In this document: positions 1-8,122 of the stretch, piece after piece
How positions within the stretch are numbered: the first letter of the stretch is position 1
How the letters are laid out: every line of letters begins with the position of its first letter
Origin: Halobacterium sp. CBA1126
GTDB lineage: Archaea > Halobacteriota > Halobacteria > Halobacteriales > Halobacteriaceae
NCBI RefSeq assembly: GCF_009741975.1
Contig: NZ_WPCF01000019.1
Location: 1-32,174, forward strand
Direction of reading: 5' to 3'
DNA length: 32,174 bases
The notes under the pieces: generated by a model
The model's input: the letters and a program-made list of their open reading frames with translations, nothing else
Databases searched by the model: none
What the model was told of the DNA's origin: nothing
Position numbers and translations under genes: made by a program

Positions 1-486
1 GGCGCGCTCGCGGTCGACGTGGACGTCTCCGGCGACGCGAGCGGCGTGCGCGTCGACCTCGACGTCGAAGTCCCCGACGGGACCGCGATGGCGGTCGTGC
101 AGACCGAGAACGGCGACGTGGACGTCTCGGACGTGGCGGCGGTGGAGGCGGCGCGGTCGTCGAACGGCGACGTCACCGTGCGGAACGCCGGCCCCGTCGA
201 GGCCGTGGCGACGGAGAACGGGGACGTCGGCGCGGACGTGCCGGCGCCGCTGGCCGGGGACGTGTTGGTGCGCTCGGAGAACGGCGACGTCGAGGCGGCG
301 GTGTCGCCGGACGTCGACGCGGTCGTGGACGCGCAGACGACGAACGGCACGGTGGACGTCGACGGACTGGACCTTCAGGACGGGAGCAGCGGCGACACGC
401 GCGTCACGGGGACGCTCGGAGACGGGACGCACGAGGTGACGGTGGTGTCGACGAACGGGGACGTAGAGGTGCGCGCGCTGGCGTAG
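1..486 (+). CDS. DUF4097-like beta-repeat protein, 5' truncated
   Basis: The frame is open from base 1, so the start lies upstream of the window and the GTG at 19 is probably internal. The visible part is almost entirely a repeat of roughly 20-25 residues. Each unit carries NGDV or a close variant (NGDVDV, NGDVTV, NGDVGA, NGDVEA, NGTVDV, NGDVEV) separated by hydrophobic beta-strand-like stretches. This is the look of DUF4097/putative-adhesin domains, which are thought to fold as right-handed beta-helices. No membrane anchor or signal is visible because the N-terminus is missing. It ends one base before the end of the convergent protease gene. The molecular function is unknown; the family link rests on the repeat alone. 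Confidence 0.75.
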   Translation, partial: GALAVDVDVSGDASGVRVDLDVEVPDGTAMAVVQTENGDVDVSDVAAVEAARSSNGDVTVRNAGPVEAVATENGDVGADVPAPLAGDVLVRSENGDVEAAVSPDVDAVVDAQTTNGTVDVDGLDLQDGSSGDTRVTGTLGDGTHEVTVVSTNGDVEVRALA

Positions 487-1656
487 TCAGGGCGCGGACT
501 GGCCGCGTCCGGTGAGGTCCGGCGACTCGCTGACGCCGGTGGACTGGATGATGTCGAAGGCGGTCATGAGGTCGGTGCGGGAGACGAGGCCGACCATCTC
601 GCCGGCGTCGTCGACGACGACGAGGCGGCCGACGCCGTGGTCCTGCATGGCGTCGAGGGCGTCCATCGCGTTGCTGGACTCGCCGATGGAGTACACCTCG
701 TCGGACATCACGTCCTCGACGAGGATGGCGTCGCGTTCCACCGGGTCGACGTCGCGGGCGTCGTCGAGCGTGACCATGCCCACGACGCTGCCGTCCCGCA
801 TCACGGGGTAGCCGGTGTGGCGCTCGTCGAGCATGCGCTCCATGAGCTCGGCGACGGAGGCCTCGGCGTCGACGGTGTGGACGTCGTGGGTCATGATGTC
901 GGCGACGCTGACGTCCTGGAAGACGGCGTTCATGACGGTGCGCTGGGCCTCGCTGGACGCGCCGACGTAGATGAAGAAGGCGATGGCGATGAGGATGAGG
1001 TTGAACCCGAGCAGGCCGACGATGCCGAGCAGGAGCGCGAACACCTTCCCGACCTCGGCGGCGATCTGGGTCGCGCGGGCGAACGAGCGCTTGCGGGCGA
1101 GCAGCGCGCGGAGCACGCGCCCGCCGTCCATCGGGAAGCCGGGGAGGAGGTTGAACGCGGCGAGCGCGAAGTTCATCAGCGCGAGGTAGCCGAAGACGAA
1201 CCGGACGGTGTCCAGCGACGCCGGGAGAACCTGGAGCGCGCCGAACGACAGCACCCCGAGCGCGATGCTGACGACGGGGCCGGCGACGGCGATCCAGAAC
1301 TCCTGGCTCCACTCCTCGGGCTGGTCGGAGAGCGCGGCGATGCCGCCGAGAATCCACAGCGTGATGGAGTCGATGGGGAACCCGAACCGCATCGCGACGA
1401 CGCTGTGCCCGAGTTCGTGGAGGACGACGCCGGCGAACAGGCCGACGGCGGCGGCGACGCCGAGGTACCACCGCACGCTGCCCTCGGTGAGCGCGGCGTC
1501 GTCGAGGCCGGCGTTGAACGGGACGCCGTTCAGCATCTCCACCCAGACGTCGACCTGCGTCCCGATGAGGTAGGCGAAGACCGGGAGTATCAACAGGAAC
1601 GTGACGTCGAGTTTGATCGGGATGCCGAACGCGCTCCCGACTCTGAAGCTTCGCAT
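487..1656 (-). CDS. Site-2 protease family (M50) membrane metalloprotease with CBS domains
   Basis: A 389-residue intramembrane zinc protease. The HELGHS motif at residues 80-85 supplies two zinc-binding histidines and the catalytic glutamate inside a hydrophobic segment. The second motif, NLLPGFPMDGGR at about 169-180, gives the third ligand, Asp177. Other hydrophobic segments lie near residues 18-34, 64-80, 125-145, 155-170 and 205-235. Two CBS domains (about 250-310 and 315-375) follow and probably sense an adenine nucleotide to control activity. This matches the M50 rhomboid-unrelated S2P-CBS architecture common in archaea. The ATG at 1656 begins with the typical MRSFRVGSAFGIPIKLD strand. 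A TTTTAA box near 1680-1688 lies about 27 bases upstream, suggesting a leaderless transcript. The substrate is unknown. Confidence 0.93.
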   Translation of the reverse strand: MRSFRVGSAFGIPIKLDVTFLLILPVFAYLIGTQVDVWVEMLNGVPFNAGLDDAALTEGSVRWYLGVAAAVGLFAGVVLHELGHSVVAMRFGFPIDSITLWILGGIAALSDQPEEWSQEFWIAVAGPVVSIALGVLSFGALQVLPASLDTVRFVFGYLALMNFALAAFNLLPGFPMDGGRVLRALLARKRSFARATQIAAEVGKVFALLLGIVGLLGFNLILIAIAFFIYVGASSEAQRTVMNAVFQDVSVADIMTHDVHTVDAEASVAELMERMLDERHTGYPVMRDGSVVGMVTLDDARDVDPVERDAILVEDVMSDEVYSIGESSNAMDALDAMQDHGVGRLVVVDDAGEMVGLVSRTDLMTAFDIIQSTGVSESPDLTGRGQSAP

Positions 1657-1716
1657 ACCCGACGGTACCGGGGCGCGCCGCTTAAAAGCGTGGGCAGCGG
1701 CGGGTCCCCGTGCGGC

Positions 1717-2934
1717 TCAGTACGCCGCCCGGAGGACGGCGACGACGTCCTCGGTCGTGAGCTCGAGGTCGGGCGGCGCGTTCGCGACGAAGGAGTCGCC
1801 GACGACCGTCTCGGCGACCGCGGGGAACTCGCTCGGCTCCGGGCCGGCCACGTCCGCCAGCGAGTCGGGGAGCCCGAGCGCGTCTCTGACGTCCGCGACC
1901 GCTTCGACGACGGCGTCGGCGGGGTCGTCCGCGTCCCCTACGCCGAGCGCGTCCGCGAGCAGGTCGCGGCGGCCGTCCACCTCCTCGAAGAGGTAGCGGA
2001 GGACGTGCGGGGCGACGACGGCGTGGGCGGCGCCCTGCTGGACCGCGTAACCGTCCGTGAGGCCGTGGCCGAACGCGTGAATCACGGAGAGCGTGGTCTC
2101 GCCGGGCCGCGAGATGCCGTACTGCACGAGCAGCAACCCCTCCAGGACGGGTTCGAGCGCGTCGGCGTCGACGCCGTCCCGCCCGAGTTCGCGCAGCCCG
2201 TCGGCCATCAGCCCGAGGCCGCGGGCGGCGGTGGCGTCCGTGACGGGCGTCGCGTTCGCGGCGTACAGCGTCTCGAGACCCTTGTCGAAGCCGTTCATCG
2301 CGGAGCCGACGAGCACGTCCCGGGGCGTCGTGGCGACGAGCGCGGGGTCGTAGCAGACGGCCCGCGGCATCAGACCGCGGTCCGAGAGCCCGCCGCTCAC
2401 GGTCTCGTTAACGAGTCCCGCCTCGGGGTGGGCGTTGAGGCCGGCGACCACGGAGAGGTCCGCGCCCGCGAGCGTCGTCGGCACCGCGACGATGGGAGCG
2501 AGTGCGCCCTCGGCGGCCAGCGTCCCCGTCTCGGCGAACTCGCGGGCGGCGGCCTCGCGGTCGTGGCCGCCCGCGGCGAGCACGCTGACGGCCTTCGCGA
2601 CGTCGAGGCTGCTGCCGCCGCCGAGCGCGACGAGCGCGTCCGCGTCGTGCTCGCGGTACGCGTCCCGGGCGTCGAGCGCGGTCGAGAGCCGCTTCTCGGG
2701 GGTGGTCTCCGCGAACACGCCCGCGAGCCTGTCGCCGAGGCCGTCCCGAATCGGGTCCATCACGGCGGGCGTGCTGCCGACGGTCGACCCGCAGACGACG
2801 AGCGCGCGCTCGAACCCCTGCCGCTCGAGTTCGTCCGCGAGGTCCGCGACGCAGCCGGCGCCGTACCGGAGGACGCCGGGGTCGTAGTCGAAGCGGAACG
2901 GCGCGCCGACGCGGTCGCTGCCGGGGACCGGCAC
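1717..2934 (-). CDS. Iron-type alcohol dehydrogenase family protein, maleylacetate-reductase-like
   Basis: A 405-residue member of the Fe-ADH superfamily. The N-terminal part holds the dinucleotide-binding segment with GGGSSLDVAKA. The C-terminal helical part holds HAFGHGLTDGYAVQQGAAH followed by VVAPHVLRY, the arrangement seen in maleylacetate reductases. Where metal-dependent members have DAL..H, this protein reads AMNGFDKGLETLYA, so the usual first metal ligands are altered, again as in maleylacetate reductases. The start is a GTG at 2934, one base after the stop of the upstream dioxygenase, with GGAGGGA at 2941-2947 as ribosome-binding site. The two genes are thus translationally coupled. 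The frame also runs on into the dioxygenase only because that gene carries a frameshift. Reduction of maleylacetate or a related ring-cleavage product is inferred; glycerol-1-phosphate or another alcohol dehydrogenase cannot be excluded. Confidence 0.85.
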   Translation of the reverse strand: MPVPGSDRVGAPFRFDYDPGVLRYGAGCVADLADELERQGFERALVVCGSTVGSTPAVMDPIRDGLGDRLAGVFAETTPEKRLSTALDARDAYREHDADALVALGGGSSLDVAKAVSVLAAGGHDREAAAREFAETGTLAAEGALAPIVAVPTTLAGADLSVVAGLNAHPEAGLVNETVSGGLSDRGLMPRAVCYDPALVATTPRDVLVGSAMNGFDKGLETLYAANATPVTDATAARGLGLMADGLRELGRDGVDADALEPVLEGLLLVQYGISRPGETTLSVIHAFGHGLTDGYAVQQGAAHAVVAPHVLRYLFEEVDGRRDLLADALGVGDADDPADAVVEAVADVRDALGLPDSLADVAGPEPSEFPAVAETVVGDSFVANAPPDLELTTEDVVAVLRAAY

Positions 2935-2935
2935 G

Positions 2936-3897
2936 TCAGGTCCCTCCGCTCGGGTTCGGCGGCTCGAAGTCGGGGAGCGACGCCTCGATGTCCGCGCGGT
3001 CGTCCTCCAGCACTCCGGGAGGACGAGACTGGAACCGAGGGCTTCGACGTCCTCGTCGACGGCGAAGCCGGGGCCGTCGGTCGCGATTTCGAAGAGGACG
3101 CCGCCGGGCTCCCGGCAGTACAGCGACTGGAAGTACTTCCGGTCGATGGGGCCGCTCGCGGCGAGCCCGTGGTCGGCGTACGCCTCCTTCCACGCCTCCA
3201 GCTCGGCGACGCTCTCCGCGGTGAACGCGACGTGGTGGACGGTGCCGACGCCCATCTGCCCGCGGGGCGCGTCGGTCTCCACGAGGTCCAGCGTCGAGTG
3301 CGGGCCGCCCGCCGGCGTCCGGTAGCGCCGCCGGTCGCCGTCCTCGGCGACGCGCTCGTAGCCGAGGACGTCCGTCAGAATCGCCTCGGTCGGGCCGAAC
3401 TCGCGGACGGCGAGCGTGACGCTGTGGAACCCCCGGAGCTGGTGTTCGGCCGGGACGGGGCCGTCCGGCCACGGCACCGCGTCCGACTCGTCGGCTCGGT
3501 CGCTGGCGATTAGCTCGAGGCCGATTCCGTCCGGGTCCGAGAACTGGAGGACGGTGTCGCCGAAGCGCTCGCGCTCCTCGACGGCCGCGCCGTGTTCGTG
3601 GAGCCGCTCGGCCCAGTAGTCGACGGAGTCGGCGGGAATCAGGTACGCGGTGTGGCGTGTCTGGCCGGCGCCGAACTCGCCGTCGCGGCCGCGGTCGCCC
3701 CACGGGAAGAACGTGAGGTTCGTCCCGGGCGTCCCCTCGTAGTCCCCGAAGTAGAAGTGGTACGTGTGGGTGTCGTCGTGGTTGACCGTGCGCTTGACGA
3801 ACCGCAGGCCGAGCGCGCCGACGTAGAAGTCGGCGTTGGCCTGCGGGTCGCCCGCGATGGCAGTGACGTGGTGGAGTCCGGGCGTCGTCGGTGGCAT
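2936..3897 (-). pseudogene. VOC-family ring-cleaving dioxygenase, frameshifted near its 3' end
   Basis: Residues 1-290 read as a complete two-module vicinal-oxygen-chelate dioxygenase of the hydroquinone/PcpA-MhqO type. LHHVTAI at the N-terminus, GTVHHVAFT in the second module and LFEIATDGPGF supply the likely iron ligands His, His and Glu. After LGSSLVLPE the frame shifts. The expected tail WLEDDRADIEASLPDFEPP is present in the -1 frame and ends in TGA at 2936-2938. Restoring one G at about 3010-3012 (TGGCTGG in place of TGCTGG on the coding strand) rebuilds the whole protein, about 320 residues. The ATG at 3897 is preceded by a GTATAC box at about 3924-3929. All catalytic residues lie before the shift, so either the tail is dispensable or, more likely, this is a sequence error. 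It is coupled to the reductase gene downstream. Confidence 0.85.
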
Positions 3898-4023
3898 ACC
3901 TCGGCGTAGTCACTCCACGCACGTATACCCACGTTAGACGGCACTGTCACCGAGTGACGCGTCCGTCACCACCGGACGCGGAGGCCAGCGAACCGTTAAC
4001 ACGCCGGCGGGCGAACGGGGCGT

Positions 4024-4209
4024 ATGACCTGCCCGCACCTGGAGTACCGCGACGAGGGCGACGGCCGCTCGTTCGACGCCGAGCGGGCGTACTGCGCGGT
4101 CGCCGGGGAGTTCGTCCAGCCGATGCGCGCGGACGTCTGCAACGACCGCTACGCCCTCGACCACGCCGCGCACTGCGAGATATTCCGCGAGCACGAGGAC
4201 GAGTCGTGA
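4024..4209 (+). CDS. Small cysteine-containing conserved protein
   Basis: A 61-residue protein with four cysteines (residues 3, 24, 39, 50) spread as single residues, plus His5, His48 and a His near the C-terminus, suggesting a possible metal site or redox role. It does not match any named family that I recognise. Its composition is acidic like its neighbours, and its stop overlaps the GTG start of the next gene by four bases (GTGA), which strongly supports it as a real gene in an operon with the BKACE gene. A GTTAAC box near 3993-3998 lies about 28 bases before the ATG, fitting a leaderless message. Confidence 0.75.
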   Translation: MTCPHLEYRDEGDGRSFDAERAYCAVAGEFVQPMRADVCNDRYALDHAAHCEIFREHEDES

Positions 4210-5046
4210 GCTACGAGGCCTTCCTCGCCGAGGAGCCCGTCGTCGTGACGGCGGCGCTGACCGGCGGCGTCCACGGGAAGGAGGCGAACCCGAACGTCCC
4301 GGAGACGCCCGCGGAAGTCGGGCGCGCCGCGGCCGCCGCGGAGGACGCCGGGGCGTCGGTCGTCCACGTCCACGCGCGCAAGCCCAACGGCGAGCGCTCG
4401 TTCGCCACCGAGGACTTCCAGGCCATCGACGACGAGATTCGGGAGCGCGCGGACGACCTCATCATCCAGCACTCCACGGGCGGGACGGGCTCGCCCGACG
4501 ACCTCCGGCACCAGCCGCTGCGGACCGACCCCGCGCCGGAGATGGCGAGCCTCGACATGGGGCCGCTGAACCGCTACGACCACCTCACGAGCGAGAACAC
4601 CCGCGGGCTCGTCGACTCGCTGTACGACGAGATGAACGAACGGGGCGTCAAGCCCGAGCTGGAGGTGTTCAACGACGGCCACCTGAACGAGGTCCACGGC
4701 CTGCTCGAGCGCCGCGACCTCGCCGACCCAGTGTACGCCACGCTGATTTTCGGGCCCGGGACGCTCACCCGGCCGCGCCCCCGGAACTTCCTGAATCTGA
4801 TTTCGAACCTCCCGGAGCGCGGCGTTCAACACGCTCGGGTTCGGCCCGCACCAGCTCCCGTTCGCGACGATGGGCGTGCTGTTCGGCGGGCACGTCCGCG
4901 TCGGCCTCGAGGACAACGTCTACTACGAGCGCGGCGAACTCGCCGCGAGCAACGCCCAGCTCGTCGAACGCGTCGTCGGGGTCGCCGAAACGCTCGGCCG
5001 GCCGGTCGCCACGCCCGACGAAGCCCGGGACGTCCTCGGGCTGTGA
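4206..5046 (+). pseudogene. 3-keto-5-aminohexanoate cleavage family enzyme (BKACE, DUF849), frameshifted
   Basis: BKACE enzymes split a beta-keto acid with acetyl-CoA to give acetoacetate and a new CoA ester. The N-terminal part shows VVTAALTGGVHGKEANP and VVHVHARKPNGE, the latter with the HxH zinc ligands, then LIIQHSTGGTG, MASLDMGPLN and LEVFNDGHL, in the family's usual order. After NLPERG the frame is lost. It resumes one base on with [33 protein letters not shown] and the standard C-terminus ending at 5046. The break lies at about 4819-4825 and is explained by one extra G or two missing bases. Repaired length is about 280 residues, normal for the family. It starts with GTG at 4206 overlapping the small cysteine protein's stop. 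It may be a sequencing artefact rather than a dead gene. Confidence 0.86.
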
Positions 5047-5071
5047 GGCGGCGGGAGGCTCGCGGGGCCGG

Positions 5072-5305
5072 CTACAGCACGAACCCGCCGACGAAGGCGG
5101 CGAGCCCGACGAGGCCGATAGCCCCCCAGAGGAGGCGCGTGGTCTTGACCTTCCAGCCGGCGGGCTGGGCGGCCGCCCAGTCGCGCTGGCTGCCGATGGC
5201 GTCGTACTGTTCGTCCTTGCGGGCGACCTCGCGGGCGTTCCACGCGGCCCCGAACCCGAAGAACATCAGGACGGCGCCGACGACGATTGCGGGGACGGAG
5301 ACCAT
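5072..5305 (-). CDS. Small two-TM membrane protein
   Basis: A 77-residue protein with a hydrophobic segment at residues 4-20 (AIVVGAVLMFFGFGAA), a polar loop rich in charged residues (KDEQYDAIGSQRDW), and a second hydrophobic segment near the C-terminus (LLWGAIGLVGLAAFVGG). I chose the ATG at 5305. The frame is open further upstream, but the GATTTATGG box at about 5329-5337 would place transcription start right at this codon. It ends shortly after the BKACE gene on the other strand. Function unknown; it resembles the many short hydrophobic proteins of haloarchaea. Confidence 0.7.
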   Translation of the reverse strand: MVSVPAIVVGAVLMFFGFGAAWNAREVARKDEQYDAIGSQRDWAAAQPAGWKVKTTRLLWGAIGLVGLAAFVGGFVL

Positions 5306-5393
5306 GCGTGAGACGGCTCGCGCGTCCGCCATAAATCCCGCGGCGAGCGCGCCCGACGGGACGCCTAAGGCGCGGGCGCCCCTCTCCACGGGT

Positions 5394-5774
5394 ATGACGA
5401 CTGCCGAAGCGACCGAGCACGTGGTCCGCCGCGCCGCCGACGTCGAGTACGAACCCGTGGACGCCGCCGAGGGCATGCGCAAGGGCGTCCTGCTGGACGA
5501 GGACGCGGGCGCGCCGAACTTCGCGATGCGCCGGTTCGTCCTCGACCCGGGCGCGAGCGTCCCCGAGCACACGAACGCCGTCGAACACGAGCAGTACGTC
5601 CTCAGCGGCGAGTACACGGTCGGCATCGAGGGCGAGACCTACGAGGTGAGCGCGGGCGACAGCCTCCTCATCCCCGCGGGCGCCGTCCACTGGTACGAGA
5701 ACGACGGCGACGAGGAAGGCGCGTTCGTCTGCGTCGTCCCCAACGGCGACGACGCCATCGAACTCGTGGAGTGA
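5394..5774 (+). CDS. Single-domain cupin protein
   Basis: A 126-residue beta-barrel cupin. Motif 1 is PEHTNAVEHEQYVLSGE, with two histidines, a glutamate and the closing glycine. Motif 2 is GDSLLIPAGAVHWYEN, with the last metal-binding histidine. Together they give the usual three-His, one-Glu metal site. The length fits small stand-alone cupins, which range from dioxygenases and isomerases to simple ligand binders, so the reaction cannot be told. The ATG at 5394 has a CCTAAGG box about 28 bases upstream. It lies after the dioxygenase/reductase/BKACE group and could act in the same catabolism, but nothing in the sequence proves this. Confidence 0.88.
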   Translation: MTTAEATEHVVRRAADVEYEPVDAAEGMRKGVLLDEDAGAPNFAMRRFVLDPGASVPEHTNAVEHEQYVLSGEYTVGIEGETYEVSAGDSLLIPAGAVHWYENDGDEEGAFVCVVPNGDDAIELVE

Positions 5775-5819
5775 CGATTCCACAACCCACCGCCGACAGC
5801 GACTGAACAGCCGGTAGTG

Positions 5820-5930
5820 GGTGGACTGAAAGGGGCGGCGCGGTCGCCGAACCCCGGCGACGTAAGCACGCGAACGAAGTGAGCGCGCGCAGCGAGCCGC
5901 GGGAGGCGACCGCGCCGGGGCTTTCGAGGA
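5820..5930. ncRNA. Candidate structured non-coding element with a 12-bp closing helix
   Basis: The gap between the cupin and the helicase holds a long perfect inverted repeat. Bases 5837-5848 (GGCGCGGTCGCC) can pair with 5905-5916 (GGCGACCGCGCC). Outside it, GAAAG at 5828-5832 pairs with CTTTC at 5921-5925, flanking matching G-rich runs. The enclosed arm of about 56 bases contains further GCGC-rich palindromes. Such nested pairing with a conserved-looking GAAAGGGGC/GGGGCTTTC shell suggests a folded RNA or a dispersed haloarchaeal repeat rather than a simple terminator. Strand is uncertain because the pairing is symmetrical. Confidence 0.45.
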
Positions 5931-6019
5931 CACGTCGAAGACACCGACAGTGAGCACAGCCGATACGCGAAGACCTGGCAAGCGAATCGCTGAAATACCG
6001 CGCTCCCCTACGCCTGTTC

Positions 6020-8071
6020 GTGTCTGAGCAGGTCCAGCGCGTGGATACGTTGTTCCTCCACGAGACCGGAGACGACTACTTGGCGGTCGCGCAGCGTGAC
6101 GGCGACCGGTTGTTCCGCGCGAAACTCGAGCTGACCGAGCGGGACGCGGGGCCGCGTCCGGGCCGGTTCCGGGTGAAGACGGGGAGCGGCGAGGAGCCGC
6201 GCAGCCCCGACCAGTTCGTGGACGTCGCGCGGCGCGCGGACCGCATCCGCATCAGCGAGCAGACGTCGCGGAGCGGGCGCGCGGAGCTGCGGGAGATGCT
6301 GGACGCCTACCAGCAGGACGCGAAAGTGGTGCGGACGTGCCGGTACTGCGCGGGGAAGGGCCGGTACTCCCCCATCACCTCGGAGACGGCCATCGAGGCG
6401 GACGGCGAGTACATCTGTCAGGACTGCGCGGTCCGCGAGCTGGAACGAGAGCTGTCCTTCAACGGCGGCATGACGGGCGCGGCCCAGGACCGCCTCGAGG
6501 AGCTGCTCATGGAGGAACAGGACCTCGACCGCATCACGGGGCTGCTGCAGGGGAACCTCGACCCGGACCTGACGAAGTTCGACGAGGTGAGCGCGACGAC
6601 CGACGAGGTCGACCCGGTGCCGGTCGACAGCCTCGACCTCCACCCGGGCGTCAAGGAGCTGCTGCTGGACCGCTTCGAGGAGCTGCTGCCGGTGCAGAGC
6701 CTCTCCGTGGAGAACGGGCTGCTGGACGGCGAGGACCAGCTCGTGGTGTCCGCGACGGCGACCGGGAAGACGCTCGTCGGGGAGATGGCGGGCCTCCACC
6801 GGCTGCTCTCCGGGAACGGGAAGATGCTGTTCCTCGTCCCCCTCGTCGCGCTCGCGAACCAGAAACACGAGGACTTCCGGGACGAGTACGGGGAGTTGGC
6901 GAACGTCACCATCCGCGTGGGGTCGTCGCGGATTCGGGACGACGGCCACGCGTTCGACCCCTCTGCGGACATCATCGTGGGGACGTACGAGGGCATCGAC
7001 CACGCGCTCCGCACGGGGAAGGACCTCGGGGACGTCGGGACGGTGGTCATCGACGAGGTGCACACGCTGAAGGAGGACGAGCGCGGCCACCGCCTCGACG
7101 GCCTCATCTCGCGGCTGAAGTACTACTGCGAGCAGCGCGAGCAGCGCTACGACGACTACGGCGGCGCGCAGTGGATCTACCTCTCGGCGACCGTCGGCAA
7201 CCCCGGGGAGCTCGCGCGGGGGATGCGCGCGAACCTCGTGGAGTTCGAGGAGCGCCCGATCCCCATCGAGCGCCACGTCACGTTCGCCGAGGGGTCGGAG
7301 AAGCCCGACATCGAGAACAAGCTGGTGCGCCGGGAGTTCGACCAGGAGTCCTCGAAGGGGTACAAGGGCCAGACCATCGTCTTCACGAACTCCCGGCGGC
7401 GCTGCCACGAGATCTCCCGGAAGCTGGACTACCCCTCCGCGGCCTACCACGCGGGGCTGGACTACGGCGAGCGGAAGTCCGTCGAGCGCCGGTTCGGGAA
7501 CCAGGACCTCGCGGCCGTGGTGACGACGGCGGCGCTCGCGGCGGGCGTCGACTTCCCGGCCTCGCAGGTCATCTTCGACACGCTCGCGATGGGCATCGAG
7601 TGGCTCTCCGTCCAGGAGTTCGAGCAGATGCTCGGCCGCGCGGGCCGCCCGGACTACCACGACCGCGGGAAGGTGTACATGCTCGTGGAGCCCGACGCCT
7701 CCTACCACTCCTCGATGGAGGGCACGGAGGAGGAAATCGCGTTCAAGCTCCTCAAGGGCGAGATGGAGGACGTGGTCACGCACTACGACGAGACCGCCGC
7801 CGTCGAGGAGACGCTCACGAACGTCACCGTCGGCGGGAAGGCCGCCAAGCGCCTGAACGACCGGATGCTCGGCGAAGTACCCACGAAGCACGCGCTCGGG
7901 AAGCTCATCGAGTACGAGTTCGTCGACGGCCTCGCGCCAACCGACCTCGGGCGCGCGGTGACCACGCACTTCCTCGAACCCGGCGCCGCGTTCACGATTC
8001 TCGACGGCGTCCGGAAGGCCAAACACCCCTACGAGGTCGTCGCGGACCTCGAGTTGCGCGACGACGAGTAA
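6020..8071 (+). CDS. Ski2-like DEVH-box superfamily 2 helicase with zinc finger
   Basis: A 683-residue nucleic-acid-dependent ATPase. Residues 1-100 form an N-terminal domain of unknown role. A four-cysteine zinc finger follows (C107-x2-C110 and C133-x2-C136). The helicase core has motif I SATATGKTLVGE (244-255), motif Ib-like VGTYEGID, motif II DEVH (345-348), motif III YLSATVGNP and motif VI QMLGRAGRPDY. The DEVH box and the HTL/RGHRLDGLISRL context resemble Hel308/Ski2 proteins, but the zinc finger replaces the usual N-terminal start and the C-terminus is short, so it is probably not Hel308 itself. The start is a GTG at 6020. No Shine-Dalgarno sequence is seen. DNA repair or RNA processing are both possible. 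Confidence 0.88.
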   Translation: MSEQVQRVDTLFLHETGDDYLAVAQRDGDRLFRAKLELTERDAGPRPGRFRVKTGSGEEPRSPDQFVDVARRADRIRISEQTSRSGRAELREMLDAYQQDAKVVRTCRYCAGKGRYSPITSETAIEADGEYICQDCAVRELERELSFNGGMTGAAQDRLEELLMEEQDLDRITGLLQGNLDPDLTKFDEVSATTDEVDPVPVDSLDLHPGVKELLLDRFEELLPVQSLSVENGLLDGEDQLVVSATATGKTLVGEMAGLHRLLSGNGKMLFLVPLVALANQKHEDFRDEYGELANVTIRVGSSRIRDDGHAFDPSADIIVGTYEGIDHALRTGKDLGDVGTVVIDEVHTLKEDERGHRLDGLISRLKYYCEQREQRYDDYGGAQWIYLSATVGNPGELARGMRANLVEFEERPIPIERHVTFAEGSEKPDIENKLVRREFDQESSKGYKGQTIVFTNSRRRCHEISRKLDYPSAAYHAGLDYGERKSVERRFGNQDLAAVVTTAALAAGVDFPASQVIFDTLAMGIEWLSVQEFEQMLGRAGRPDYHDRGKVYMLVEPDASYHSSMEGTEEEIAFKLLKGEMEDVVTHYDETAAVEETLTNVTVGGKAAKRLNDRMLGEVPTKHALGKLIEYEFVDGLAPTDLGRAVTTHFLEPGAAFTILDGVRKAKHPYEVVADLELRDDE

Positions 8072-8122
8072 CCCCCGTACCCGCCGTTTGATTTTACCGA
8101 GAGGCGTGCGAACGGGTCGCAC

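Noticed and set aside
637-3513. A 958-codon open frame on the + strand
   Set aside because: It runs antisense to the protease and the dioxygenase/reductase genes, has a low-complexity Arg/Val/Glu/Ala composition and no domain; it is a GC-bias shadow.
1717-3897. Natural fusion of dioxygenase and alcohol dehydrogenase
   Set aside because: The linker is an out-of-frame reading of the dioxygenase tail, and a proper stop, ribosome-binding site and GTG exist between them in the repaired sequence.
3891-5774. One long + frame spanning the BKACE and cupin genes
   Set aside because: It joins unrelated genes because of the BKACE frameshift and shared frame; the separate starts at 4206 and 5394 are supported by overlaps and domain limits.
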